58,876 nucleotides of DNA from Terrisporobacter othiniensis (GCF_000808015.1 NZ_JWHR01000032.1:1-58876); one strand, 5' to 3'; counted from the first letter of the stretch, positions 35,139 through 44,482 are shown. The notes: generated by a model not told the origin, from the sequence alone. Program-made: numbers and translations.

Positions 35139-35330
35139 CAAAAATCTATCAATGAGATAGAAGTATATTTTAGTAAATGTGAGGAATACTCTCAAATTAT
35201 ATTAAGCAGGTAAACTGTATTATTGTAGGATAAATACAGGAGAATTAACTTTTATTGAGAATTATATACTTAAGTACTCAAAATTTATGTTTAATTGTTA
35301 TCCGTGTTGTACTAGGAGGTTAGAGGAAAT

Positions 35331-35867
35331 ATGAGAATAGAAAGTAATAGAATAGTAATCAGAGATTTTGAAAGAAAGGATTCTGAAAACCTTTATAGAA
35401 TTGTTAGAGAAAAGGATATCTTAAGATTCATGCCTGATTGGTCAGAAAATGGAGATTCGCCACAGTCTTACTTTCCATATATTGACTGGCGTCAAACTTA
35501 AAAACATTCAACTGATATTTATGAAAACAAAAGATATGTAATTGCATCAAGTGATACAGATGAAATGATTGGTATGGTTGGTGTTGGACTTGAAGACACA
35601 TCAAATGAAGTTGAAATAGCATACTTTATGTAAGAAAAATACCAAAGAAAAGGATATACAGTATAGGCAGTAAATGAATTAGTAAATTGGTGTTTTAATG
35701 TATCAAACATAAAATATCTTATTTTGACTATTGACTGTGCTAATTTGGCATCGTGTAATCTTGCTAAAAAATGTGGTTTTGAATTATTTGAAAAAAGAAC
35801 TCCAATAAGTAATAAGCAACCTAACATGGAGAGTGATAGCTATTTTTACTATCGTAAGTATCGATAA
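35331..35867 (+). pseudogene. GNAT acetyltransferase pseudogene with three in-frame stops
   Basis: One continuous 178-codon frame starts at an ATG after AGGAGGTTAGAGG. It is interrupted by TAA at 35499, TAA at 35631 and TAG at 35664, with no frameshift. The encoded protein is a RimJ/RimL-like N-acetyltransferase. MRIESNRIVIRDFERKDSEN opens it, the acetyl-CoA loop region reads EKYQRKGYTV before the third stop, and KCGFELFEKR lies near the end. The full length is normal for the family, so the gene was lost recently by point mutation only. Confidence 0.85.
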
Positions 35868-35953
35868 ACTATATTAATTAGACATTATATAAAAACATAT
35901 TTTAGAAGATTTAAGATCTATTAAAAGTATAATTATATTAGGGGGTATTAACT

Positions 35954-36490
35954 TTGAATAAAAAAGTGAAAAGTGAACTAATAGAATGGGCTAAAAGCAT
36001 ATCTGTTTCCATAGTTCTTGCAATGGTGATAACAATAGTAGTGCAACCAACCACAGTTAGTGGAGAATCTATGTATCCAACATTAAAGGATAATGATTAT
36101 TTATTCATAAACAAGTTAACATATGAGGTTGAAGGTCCTAAAAGAGGAGATATAATAGTTTTTAAAACAGAGTTAATAGATGATAAAAGCAGTAAGAAAA
36201 AAAGCTTAGTTAAAAGGGTAATTGCTTTGCCTGGTGAGCATATAGTTATAAAAAACAGTGAAGTTTATATAGATGATGAACTTTTAAATGAAAGCTACAT
36301 AAAAGGAGTATATACATCTGGGGATATAGATATTATAGTTCCTGAAAATAATATTTTTATTATGGGTGATAATAGAGAAAATAGTTTAGACAGTAGAGAT
36401 GATCGAATAGGGACAATATCTTTAGATGATGTGGTTGGCAAAGTTTCTATGAGGGTGTATCCCTTTGATAAGATAGGAAGCATTAACTAA
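35954..36490 (+). CDS. lepB: Signal peptidase I
   Basis: A 178 aa membrane-bound serine protease that cuts signal peptides from exported proteins. It has one N-terminal helix (residues 15-31), the catalytic serine in SGESMYPTL (Ser39) and the catalytic lysine in VKRVIALPGE (Lys87). Box E is MGDNRENSLDSR. Start is TTG at 35954 with AGGGGG upstream. Single-helix, Gram-positive type. No obvious substrate gene is adjacent. Confidence 0.93.
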   Translation: MNKKVKSELIEWAKSISVSIVLAMVITIVVQPTTVSGESMYPTLKDNDYLFINKLTYEVEGPKRGDIIVFKTELIDDKSSKKKSLVKRVIALPGEHIVIKNSEVYIDDELLNESYIKGVYTSGDIDIIVPENNIFIMGDNRENSLDSRDDRIGTISLDDVVGKVSMRVYPFDKIGSIN

Positions 36491-36596
36491 ATATATAAAA
36501 TGTGAATTTATGTTAATATAATAGTAAATTAACAAATCGTAATAGTTATTTTAGATCCTAAAAATCTATTAAGATACAGGGTAAGGAGAATAGTAT

Positions 36597-36941
36597 ATGA
36601 GTGATAGAATTTGCAAAGAATGTGGTTTTGATAATGATAGTGTATCTAAATATTGCCAAAAATGTGGAAGTTTTTTAACACAAAAAAAGAGTTTAAAAAA
36701 ATTTGTAGAAAGTCTTAACTTTGGAAGTATTGCAGGAGCAGGAGCAAAGGGAACTTCAATGGCACCTTTAGCTGGTATTGAACTAGATAAGAATAATAGA
36801 GAAAATGAATGTTCAACAAATGAAAGAGTGAGAAAAAGTTATTATTTAGAAGATGGTTCATGGTATTGTCCTTATTGTGGCAAGAAAAATAATAAACAAG
36901 CTGAATTTTTCTGTGGTGATTGTTTAAGAGAAAAACCATGA
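36597..36941 (+). CDS. Double zinc-ribbon small protein
   Basis: A 114 aa protein with an N-terminal zinc ribbon (CKECGFDNDSVSKYCQKCG) and a C-terminal one (CPYCGKKNNKQAEFFCGDC). They are joined by a glycine/alanine-containing linker of about 60 residues. No enzymatic domain. Such proteins probably mediate protein or nucleic acid contacts. Ribosome binding site AAGGAGA. Function unknown. Confidence 0.7.
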   Translation: MSDRICKECGFDNDSVSKYCQKCGSFLTQKKSLKKFVESLNFGSIAGAGAKGTSMAPLAGIELDKNNRENECSTNERVRKSYYLEDGSWYCPYCGKKNNKQAEFFCGDCLREKP

Positions 36942-37290
36942 TAAGAAAAAAGTAAAAAAAATAAATATTGTGAAATATACAAAGAGTTTTTAAGTAATTT
37001 TATTAGGAAGACCTATGAAGAATTACTAATGCAAAAATTTAAAAAGAAAAAGAGTACCAAGTAGTGAAATAAATACTTAAAGAAGTATAGTTGGAACCCA
37101 AAAGGCTTAGATCTTTATAAGGTGTATTCTATAGGATACATTTTATATAACAAAAGATATAAGTCTTTTTTTATTCATATTCAATATATCCGAAGATTTA
37201 TTTTGATATTGGGTGATTATATTATATAATGGACAATGTTAATAAATTTAGGCGATAAATAAAAGTAAATTTAATATTTCATAGATTAAT
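36942..37290. other. Gene-free stretch with a degenerate hairpin
   Basis: No convincing gene. A degenerate hairpin near 37096-37170 (CAAAAGGCTTAGAT ... ATATAAGTCTTTTTTT) resembles the terminator at 21921 and encloses a small TGTATTCTATAGGATACA palindrome. It may end the zinc-ribbon transcript. Confidence 0.4.
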
Positions 37291-37293
37291 ATT

Positions 37294-37440
37294 ATGCTTA
37301 ATATTATTTTAATTATTTTACTATTAATAACCGTTGGAATTGCAGTGGTTTTATCAATAAATAATCTTAAAGAAATATTTTATGAAATGAAATCTCAAAC
37401 AAATGTGAGCAAAGTATGGAAAAAAATTATATGTTACTAG
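37294..37440 (+). CDS. Possible 48 aa membrane peptide
   Basis: An ATG-to-TAG frame of 48 codons encodes one hydrophobic helix (ILIILLLITVGIAVVLS), then a charged tail. The composition is protein-like, but no clear ribosome binding site precedes it. It fills part of a 760-base gap. Function unknown. Confidence 0.35.
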   Translation: MLNIILIILLLITVGIAVVLSINNLKEIFYEMKSQTNVSKVWKKIICY

Positions 37441-37509
37441 GAATGTCCTTAGGAATGTCAATTAAGAAAAGTAATGTTTAATTGATTACAATATAACAAA
37501 AATACTTTT

Positions 37510-37564
37510 GAAGAGGAGACAATATAGAGTTATTATTTGATAAATCTATATTGTCTTCTTTTTT
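37510..37564 (+). terminator. Terminator before the blaI promoter
   Basis: GAGACAATATAGA pairs with TCTATATTGTCTTC, with small asymmetry, and ends in six T. It may end a transcript from the small membrane peptide. Confidence 0.7.
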
Positions 37565-37676
37565 AATTGTACAAAAAACATATATAAAATTAAAGTAATC
37601 ATAGTAAATACTATAATTATTCAGAGAAAAAGTATAAGAGTTTTATTAGTAGAAATATGGTAAATTTCTTTTTATA

Positions 37677-37723
37677 TTGACGTATTAATAAAATTAATGT
37701 AGTATTGACTTACAAATGTAGTC
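37677..37723 (+). promoter_or_regulatory. BlaI-type promoter and operator
   Basis: TTGACG (37677) and TAGTAT (37700) are 17 bases apart. ACTTACAAATGTAGTC (37708-37723) contains TACA-AA-TGTA, the BlaI/MecI operator core, placed over the expected transcription start. This supports autorepression of the downstream pair. Confidence 0.65.
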
Positions 37724-37740
37724 CAAAAGGAGGGAGTATA

Positions 37741-38106
37741 GTGAGTAAAAAAATAAAAATTTCAGACTCAGAGTTAGAAGTAATGCAAGCCTTGTGGAAG
37801 ATTAAAAAAGGTACCAGTTCAGAAATAATTGCAGAAATAAGTAATACTTGGTCTAAAAAAACTATCCAAACATTAATATCAAGACTAGTATCAAAAGATG
37901 TAATAGGGGTGGATAAATCTAACCAGTATGTTTTTACATATTATCCATTAATAAGTGAAAATGATTATAAAAGTTTAGAAAATAGCTCTTTCTTAGAGAA
38001 GCTTTATGATGGATCTTTGGCTATGATGGTTTCAACTATTATAAAAAATAAAAATGCATCTGATGACGATATTGAAGAACTAAAAAAAATACTTAACGAG
38101 GAATAA
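37741..38106 (+). CDS. blaI: BlaI/MecI/CopY family repressor
   Basis: A 121 aa winged-helix repressor. ISDSELEVMQALWKIKKGTSS and WSKKTIQTLISRLVSKDVIG are the family DNA-binding segments. The frame extends upstream, but GTG at 37741 with AAGGAGGGAG is the start. It is coupled to an M56 metallopeptidase gene 4 bases later, as in the classic BlaI-BlaR1 sensor pair. No beta-lactamase is in the neighbourhood, so the controlled gene lies elsewhere or the pair serves another envelope signal. Confidence 0.9.
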   Translation: MSKKIKISDSELEVMQALWKIKKGTSSEIIAEISNTWSKKTIQTLISRLVSKDVIGVDKSNQYVFTYYPLISENDYKSLENSSFLEKLYDGSLAMMVSTIIKNKNASDDDIEELKKILNEE

Positions 38107-38110
38107 GTTT

Positions 38111-39832
38111 ATGATAGAAAATTTGTTTATTAAAGTAATAGAAGCATCTTTTTTAGGAAGTATAGCAGGTTTAATAATCCTTCTTATAAGATGTATTTTA
38201 AAAAATAAGATTAATAGCAAATGGATTTATTTGCTATGGATGATAGTGATAATAAAATTAATGGTACCATTTGGACCTGAAAGTAACTTGAGCATTTTTA
38301 ACAAGATTAACAGTATTAAATTTTCAACTAGTATAAATAATAATTATGATAAAAATATAGCTGAGACAACTGACAACAATATCAACATTATTAAAGGTGA
38401 CTATGAAAATACAGCAACAAACTATGATAGTAGTAAGAATTTAGTAAATAACATATCTTATATATGGTTAACAATTTGTATAAGTTTAAGTTTAGTATTT
38501 ACATCTAGTTATTTCATTATGAAAAACAAAATAAAAGAAAAATCATTTTATTATGATGGAAGTCTAGATGAAGTATTAACACAGTGTAAAGCTAAATTAA
38601 AAATCAAAAGAAATATAAAAATTGTTATTAATGATTATATAAAAACTCCTGCAATAATTGGAATTTTTCAACCTACCATATTAATACCAATAAATACTCT
38701 AGAATTTAAACAAAATGAGATAGAATATATATTCATACATGAGTTATCTCATTTAAAAAGGAATGACAATATAATAAACCTTTTATTGACTATGAATCAA
38801 AGTATACACTGGTTTAACCCATTTATATGGTATATGTCAAAAATAATTCGTCAAGATATGGAACTTGCAACAGATGAGCTAGTACTAAGCAGAATAAATA
38901 ATAATGAATATAAAAATTATGGATTTACAATTTTGAACATCTCATCGAGTTTAAATAAATACAAAACAAGCACAAGGGTAATAGGAATGAGTAATGATAA
39001 AAAATCTTTAGAGGATAGAATTAGGAATATAAAGCTTATGGATAAAATAAATAAAAGAAAAAAAATATATACAGTGATGGGGGCCATTCTAGTTTTAACA
39101 ATGGGAATATTTATAATAACTAGTCCAAAAGAAAATGGTAAATTAATGAATTCACAACTATCAAAAACACAAAATTTATATTTTGAGTTAGTTAATAATA
39201 TTGAAGAGAAAAATATAGATTTAAATGAAGCAAAAAGTATAATTAATAATCTAAAATTTGAAAATGTTGTGCAAGAAAAAGAAAGTATTGTTATAAAAGA
39301 GGATAATGAAAATATAGAAATAACATTAAGTAATAATAATATTTCTATATTAGAATACAAAAATGATAAAAATATAGTACTATCATTTATGAATGCTAAT
39401 GAAGCAAAAGAGATAGGTAGTGAAGAAAAATACAGTATGAGATTGGAAAATTTATCAGCAGAGAATCTAGGTGAAGTAATGAAAAATATAAATCCTGATA
39501 TAGCAAAAAATAAACTTTTTAAATCATACTTAGATGTTTTGCAATTAGCAGGTAATAATAAAATAACAAAAGAAGAAGTTCTTAAAATAGATTCCACTTT
39601 GAGTCAACCAGAAGGTAAAAATCAGTTACAAAATACACTGTCAAGTAAAGATGATGACTATAATTTATCATCTGTTTATAATAGTGAAGGGAATCTTTTA
39701 AATATGTCTTTTGCAAATAATAGTTATAATATAGTATTTGATATAAATATAAAAAATAATTATTCTAATCAAGCCAACTTTAATTTACAAGATGAAAAAT
39801 CTCAGAAAAATTTGATAGAAATAATGAATTAG
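38111..39832 (+). CDS. M56 family (BlaR1-like) sensor metallopeptidase
   Basis: A 573 aa protein. N-terminal membrane helices and a cytoplasmic zinc protease domain carry HELSH at residue 210 and a downstream acidic ligand in DMELATDELVL. A further helix (YTVMGAILVLTMGIFIIT) leads to an extracellular C-terminal domain of about 240 residues. That domain lacks the STYK-type penicillin-binding motifs of BlaR1. It probably senses a different extracellular signal, then inactivates the adjacent BlaI-like repressor by proteolysis. Confidence 0.87.
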   Translation: MIENLFIKVIEASFLGSIAGLIILLIRCILKNKINSKWIYLLWMIVIIKLMVPFGPESNLSIFNKINSIKFSTSINNNYDKNIAETTDNNINIIKGDYENTATNYDSSKNLVNNISYIWLTICISLSLVFTSSYFIMKNKIKEKSFYYDGSLDEVLTQCKAKLKIKRNIKIVINDYIKTPAIIGIFQPTILIPINTLEFKQNEIEYIFIHELSHLKRNDNIINLLLTMNQSIHWFNPFIWYMSKIIRQDMELATDELVLSRINNNEYKNYGFTILNISSSLNKYKTSTRVIGMSNDKKSLEDRIRNIKLMDKINKRKKIYTVMGAILVLTMGIFIITSPKENGKLMNSQLSKTQNLYFELVNNIEEKNIDLNEAKSIINNLKFENVVQEKESIVIKEDNENIEITLSNNNISILEYKNDKNIVLSFMNANEAKEIGSEEKYSMRLENLSAENLGEVMKNINPDIAKNKLFKSYLDVLQLAGNNKITKEEVLKIDSTLSQPEGKNQLQNTLSSKDDDYNLSSVYNSEGNLLNMSFANNSYNIVFDINIKNNYSNQANFNLQDEKSQKNLIEIMN

Positions 39833-39870
39833 AGTTATAAATCTCAATACTAAACTAAAAAGGAGTTGTC

Positions 39871-40399
39871 ATGGCTAAAATACGAAAAATGATTGGAAAA
39901 GTAGATGCACCATATATCATATCTCTTATGAGATTGATAGAAACGCAAAGTAAAAAAAACAATTGTAAAATGGTGTAATGAATATGCAAGGGAGCATATC
40001 CTACCTATATATGAAAAAGATTATCCAAAAGATCTTCGTTTAAAAAATGCATTAGATGCAGTTAATGAATGGTTAGAAGGAAATATAAAATTAACAGAAG
40101 CAAAGAAAATTATTAAAGAAGTTCAAGTAGCAGCAAGAGAAGCAGAAAACAATCATGCAGCACAAGCTGCAGCAAGGGCAATTGGAGCAACAACAGGAAC
40201 TATTAATACAGTAACAAGTTCTTTAGGACTTGCATTTTATGGCAGTGCATCCGTAGCATATTCAACTGCTGGTGTTAATGAATCACTTGAAGTTTATGAT
40301 GAGATTGCTCAAAGAGAGTGCAAGAAAATGGAGGATGCTTTACGCAAAGTTGCTATAACAGATGAGCTTAATCCAGCAAAAATAAACTGGCATTGCTAA
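39871..40399 (+). pseudogene. Immunity-protein-like gene, frameshifted at an A8 run
   Basis: The gene starts at ATG after AAGGAG and reads MAKIRKMIGKVDAPYIISLM. It breaks at a run of eight A (39952-39959), beyond which the frame continues intact to TAA at 40399 (IVKWCNEYAREHILP onward). Removing one A restores an open frame of about 175 codons. The sequence resembles the putative-immunity-protein family of Clostridia. It may be a true frameshift, slippage-based phase variation, or a sequencing error in the homopolymer. It follows the M56 gene by 38 bases. Confidence 0.75.
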
Positions 40400-40485
40400 A
40401 ATGTGCAAAGTAGTATAACTTAATAAGTATATATGTGTTTAATTAAAGAGAATATGTTAATAAAAAGAATTAAATCGGAGGAAAA

Positions 40486-42159
40486 ATGGGGGAGAGTACA
40501 AAAATAATTTTAGCTGTTATATTGATGATATTAATATGTTTATTAATAGACTATTTATCCAATATAAGAAAGTTAAAAAGAAATAAAAGAAGAATAGTTA
40601 ATGAATATGGAGAAGAAATAGATATAGAAGACGTAAGTTACAAAATGGAAGCTGTATCTAGCTATTTTAGAAACAAGAACAAAGATGATGTAATTGATGA
40701 TATTACATGGAGTGATTTATCCATGGATAATATTTTCAAAAAAATAAATAACACTCAAAGTACAGTGGGAAATGAAGTACTATATGACATATTACGAAAC
40801 CCACTAAAAGATAAGTTGGAGTTAATGAAAAGAGATAATATAATAGAATATTTTGCTGAAAATGAAAAGGAAAGAATAGACTTTCAGCTACTTTTTTCTA
40901 GGCTGGGTTATAATTACGACTTAAATACAACATTGTCTCTATTTACAGAAATAGATAACAGTAAAAATAAATTAACTCTGTATAGGGTACTGAGAGCACT
41001 ACCAGTTATAAGTATCTTATTGATAGGAGTAAATAAGTCATTTTTATTCCTAACATTGTTATCAATATGTTTAAATATTTTCATAAGTTTTAATAACAAG
41101 AAAAGTAAAGTAGATGTGAGTGGTTTTTTTAACATAATCAAAGTTGTTAACGTGGCTTTTAAAATTCATTCAAAAAACTTAAGTATTATAAATGAAAATA
41201 TGAATGATATTAGCAGTGATTTAAAACAAGTTAAAAAGATAAAGAAAAAAATAGTTTCAACAAATCCAAACTCTATGTTATCTGATTTAAATGTTTTAGC
41301 TGAATATACAAATATGATTTTTTTATCAGAGTTAATTACTTATGAAAAAGTTAAAGAAACAGTTATAAAAAATAAAGAATACCTAAAAAGCATCTATGAA
41401 TTCGTGGGAACTTTAGATTCTTTAATAGCTGTTTCATCTTTCAGACAGTCTTTGGATTATTATTCAAAACCAAAATTATTTATATCAAGCAATAAGTCAG
41501 AAAATATAATAGATTTTGAACAGTTGTATCATCCATTAGTAGAAAATCCAGTATCAAGCTCTTTGCACACAGAAAATGGAATCTTAGTAACAGGTTCTAA
41601 CGCCTCTGGTAAATCAACATTTATCAAAAGTGTGGCAATAAATCAAATCTTAGGGCAAAGCATATTTACAACTTGTGCAAAATCTTACAAAGCATCATTT
41701 TTTAATATTTATACTTCAATGGCTTTAAAAGATGACGTGCTTAAAAATGAAAGTTACTATATAGTAGAAATAAAATCTTTAAAAAGAATTATAGATAAAT
41801 CTAAAGCTAAAATACCTACCTTATGCTTTGTGGACGAAATACTAAGGGGGACAAACACTATTGAAAGAATAGCATCGTCCAGTGAAGTTCTTAGTTATTT
41901 TAATGATTCAAACTGTATTTGTTTTGCATCAACACATGATATTGAACTGACTTATTTGTTGGAAAACAAGTTTGAAAATTATCACTTTGAAGAAGAAATA
42001 ACAGACAACGATATAGTTTTTGATTATAAGTTAAGAAGTGGTCGTGCCAAATCAAGAAATGCCATTAAGCTGTTAGGGCTTATGGGATATGATGAGAAGA
42101 TTATCGAGGATGCTAACGAGAGGGCAGCGATATTTGTTCGTACTGGAAAGTGGAAGTAG
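40486..42159 (+). CDS. Membrane-anchored MutS-like ATPase
   Basis: A 557 aa protein with an N-terminal transmembrane helix (residues 6-23) and probably two more near residues 165-200. A MutS family lever and ATPase domain follows. Walker A is TGSNASGKSTFIKS near residue 370, and Walker B is CFVDEILRGTNT near 448. It lacks the mismatch-recognition domain I. Such MutS-like proteins of unknown function are membrane-tethered in many Firmicutes and are not standard mismatch repair proteins. Ribosome binding site CGGAGGAA. Confidence 0.82.
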   Translation: MGESTKIILAVILMILICLLIDYLSNIRKLKRNKRRIVNEYGEEIDIEDVSYKMEAVSSYFRNKNKDDVIDDITWSDLSMDNIFKKINNTQSTVGNEVLYDILRNPLKDKLELMKRDNIIEYFAENEKERIDFQLLFSRLGYNYDLNTTLSLFTEIDNSKNKLTLYRVLRALPVISILLIGVNKSFLFLTLLSICLNIFISFNNKKSKVDVSGFFNIIKVVNVAFKIHSKNLSIINENMNDISSDLKQVKKIKKKIVSTNPNSMLSDLNVLAEYTNMIFLSELITYEKVKETVIKNKEYLKSIYEFVGTLDSLIAVSSFRQSLDYYSKPKLFISSNKSENIIDFEQLYHPLVENPVSSSLHTENGILVTGSNASGKSTFIKSVAINQILGQSIFTTCAKSYKASFFNIYTSMALKDDVLKNESYYIVEIKSLKRIIDKSKAKIPTLCFVDEILRGTNTIERIASSSEVLSYFNDSNCICFASTHDIELTYLLENKFENYHFEEEITDNDIVFDYKLRSGRAKSRNAIKLLGLMGYDEKIIEDANERAAIFVRTGKWK

Positions 42160-42345
42160 TATGGAGTAAACAATGAAAAGTGTGATATTAAAAATATGAA
42201 AAAAGAATTAATTATTTGTTTCTTTATGATCTTATCGACTGTAATCTATCTAGGATTTCTACTTATTATTTAATATTAAAGAAAAAGTACTATAATTCTG
42301 AAGAAAAGCAAATTGGAATTATAGAATAAAAATAGGGGGATGACA

Positions 42346-42729
42346 ATGTCACAAAATAAAGTACCAAAGGGGTATTATGTAGTTTCTATTATACTTATAT
42401 TAATTACTTTGAAAAATTTTTCTTATGTTGGTGGAGATGGAGAAATATTAGTTAATTTGGGATTTTTCGAAATTTATGTATCATGTGTTGGAGTGGCTTT
42501 GTGTAAAGCTTGTGTATATACCATATCCATATATGGTCTTATAAATAACACTGCATGGGGTCTTGGAAGTACTACTTTGATAGCATTTTGGATAGGAATT
42601 ATTAGATTGAGAGATTTAATAGCATATGGTGATACCATGTTAGCAGTTGAAACAGTAATCTTTTTAGGTGTATTCGCTTATCTTGTGTCTATTATTTCAA
42701 AGAAGATTGAAGAAATAATGGGTGAATAA
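42346..42729 (+). CDS. Conserved hypothetical membrane protein
   Basis: A 127 aa protein with three or four hydrophobic helices and one cysteine-containing segment (CVGVALCKACVYTIS). I recognise no family. ATG at 42340 lies too close to the AGGGGGGA ribosome binding site, so ATG at 42346 is used. It stands alone between the MutS-like gene and a sigma-factor fragment. Confidence 0.6.
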   Translation: MSQNKVPKGYYVVSIILILITLKNFSYVGGDGEILVNLGFFEIYVSCVGVALCKACVYTISIYGLINNTAWGLGSTTLIAFWIGIIRLRDLIAYGDTMLAVETVIFLGVFAYLVSIISKKIEEIMGE

Positions 42730-42779
42730 TAAAAAACTGTACATTAGTTGTAGCCTTGAAGTATGGTTTTTTATTGTAA

Positions 42780-42914
42780 CTATCATGTAATGCTTTAAGC
42801 AAAATATTAAAATATTTTAATGGCAAGACAGAAGAAGTAACCAATGCCATGGATATATCTACAAATATTGTGAAAAGTCATTTGAGAAGAGTAGACACTA
42901 TATTTATGTTATGA
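42780..42914 (+). pseudogene. ECF sigma-factor region 4 fragment
   Basis: A 44-codon frame without a start codon encodes YFNGKTEEVTNAMDIS and TNIVKSHLRRVDTIFM, then TGA. This matches the sigma region 4 helix-turn-helix of extracytoplasmic-function sigma factors, but the upstream regions are absent. It is a C-terminal remnant. Confidence 0.6.
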
Positions 42915-43012
42915 GAGTATATATATAATTTGCCTTGTACAAATATGGCTATTGGGAAAATATGGTACAATTTATAGAGTGATTATTGTTTCTAAAAATA
43001 AGGGGGACTACT

Positions 43013-43252
43013 TTGAAAAAAATATTTTTCTACTTGATTTCACTATTAAACATAGCTTGTATGCTACTTGGATTTTTTCTGAAAAAAGTAAATCTTATGA
43101 GTTTCGGATTTTACTTGCATTTTTTTGATGCTACATATGTTTCTTTAGACGAATATAAGACATCTAAGAAGATTGTATTTAACACAATATTCCATCCATC
43201 ATGCCTTCTAGTGCTTACAGTTGTTGTAATATATCAAACGGTACTTGGTTAA
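43013..43252 (+). CDS. Small hypothetical membrane protein, 79 aa
   Basis: A 79 aa protein with two hydrophobic helices (FFYLISLLNIACMLLGFF and SCLLVLTVVVIYQTVL) separated by a polar loop. The start is TTG at 43013, supported by AAGGGGGAC. An upstream in-frame TTG at 42986 has no such site. No family recognised. It ends before a good terminator, which supports expression as a real gene. Confidence 0.55.
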   Translation: MKKIFFYLISLLNIACMLLGFFLKKVNLMSFGFYLHFFDATYVSLDEYKTSKKIVFNTIFHPSCLLVLTVVVIYQTVLG

Positions 43253-43294
43253 TTGATTTTAATATGTTGGGAAGGAAATACTAATTTTCCGGTA

Positions 43295-43350
43295 AATAAG
43301 TGTAGATAATAAGTAAAATACTACCTAATTATCTATACTTATTTTTTTTA
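43295..43350 (+). terminator. Terminator after the small membrane protein
   Basis: AATAAGTGTAGATAAT pairs with ATTATCTATACTTATT, and eight T follow. Confidence 0.85.
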
Positions 43351-43457
43351 GTATTTTTTTATTAAGTTGCTATATTTTATTCTGCAAAATATTTGAGAAA
43401 AAAATTAATTTATTATAAAATAGAGATATTATAATATAAAAAAATTGGAGGTATGAT

Positions 43458-44234
43458 ATGGGAATATTCAACAAGGTTATGGCATCAGCACTTGGTATAG
43501 GTGGTGCAAAAATAGATACAATAGTTCATACTAAAAACATAGTGCCAGGAAAAAGAATTGAAGGTATATGCAAAATAAAAGGTGGTAACATAGAACAATA
43601 TATAAATGATATATCCATAGGTGTTTATACTAGCTATAAACAAGAAGTAGATGATAATACTATAAGCAAAGTACAACGTATCCAAGAGCATATTATAAAA
43701 ATAGATAAAAATATACTTCCTGATGAAATACATGAAGTTAAATTTAGCTTTATACTATATAAGAGAGTTCCTGTTACTATTCATAAATCAAAAGTATGGT
43801 TATCAACTTATTTAGATATAAAAAGTGGTAAGGATACATCAGATAGAGATTATATAAACGTAGGATTTAATGATTATATGCAAAATGTTGTAGATGCCAT
43901 ATCAGAGCTAGGATTTTCTCTTAGAGAAGTAGAAAACGAATACTGCAAATCTAAGTTGAATGGTTTTAATTTTGTTCAGGAGTTTGAATTTGTACCAATA
44001 AGAGGCAGTTTTAGAAATAGATTGGACGAATTGGAGTTAGTTTTCATACCGACAAATACTCATGTGGACATACTTTTAGAAGTTGATAGAAAAGTTAGAG
44101 GTCTTATGAGTTTTATAAGTGAATCCATGGGCTTAGATGAATCAAAGCTAAGAATTAGATTGGAGAACTCTAGAAAATATAGCGTAGATGAAATTAAGAA
44201 TGAAATAGAAAGATTACTGAAAAAATATTCATAA
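43458..44234 (+). CDS. spo0M: Spo0M-like sporulation-control protein
   Basis: A 258 aa protein of the Spo0M family, which has an arrestin-like fold. The start FNKVMASALGIGGAKIDT and the block VPGKRIEGICKIKGGNIEQ are typical. In Bacillus, Spo0M affects entry into sporulation and the cell cycle. Its presence supports a spore-forming or formerly spore-forming lineage. Ribosome binding site TTGGAGG. Monocistronic. Confidence 0.88.
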   Translation: MGIFNKVMASALGIGGAKIDTIVHTKNIVPGKRIEGICKIKGGNIEQYINDISIGVYTSYKQEVDDNTISKVQRIQEHIIKIDKNILPDEIHEVKFSFILYKRVPVTIHKSKVWLSTYLDIKSGKDTSDRDYINVGFNDYMQNVVDAISELGFSLREVENEYCKSKLNGFNFVQEFEFVPIRGSFRNRLDELELVFIPTNTHVDILLEVDRKVRGLMSFISESMGLDESKLRIRLENSRKYSVDEIKNEIERLLKKYS

Positions 44235-44349
44235 ACATTTTAATATATCATGAAGTAATATATTATTATTTATTTTTAGAACTATATTTAATAATGAATT
44301 AACTAAAGAAAATCAGTATGCAAAGAGGAAAGCTATATAAAATTACAAA

Positions 44350-44482
44350 AATATGTATATAAATTTAAAAGTGTGTGCATAATTTAGAAGTACCGAAATT
44401 TTCTTTATTCATAGATTACACTAAGGGTTTATAAAATATTAAAAAAGCTTGGAAAGCAGATATCCAGGCTTTTTTTGTTGAA
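44350..44482 (+). repeat. Terminator-ended dispersed repeat, copy C
   Basis: Same block order as copy B: TGTATATAAATTTAAAAG, GTGCATAATTTAGAAGTAC, TTATTCATAGAT, then AAGCTTGGA...ATCCAGGCTTTTTTT and GTTG. The palindrome is partly decayed, while the terminator stem is kept. Confidence 0.65.

Noticed and set aside
35331..35867. Recoded stop codons (suppressor tRNA or alternative code) to explain in-frame TAA/TAG
   Set aside because: All intact genes in the window use TAA/TAG/TGA as ordinary stops, and both TAA and TAG occur in the broken genes. Point-mutation decay is simpler.
38917..39597. 226-codon open frame on the minus strand inside the M56 gene
   Set aside because: It is antisense to a clearly real gene, is low in complexity (Ser/Phe/Ile/Leu rich) and has no ribosome binding site. 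It is an AT-bias shadow.
42196..42273. 25-codon hydrophobic peptide after the MutS-like gene
   Set aside because: A single helix encoded in an AT-rich gap without a ribosome binding site is expected by chance; too weak to list.
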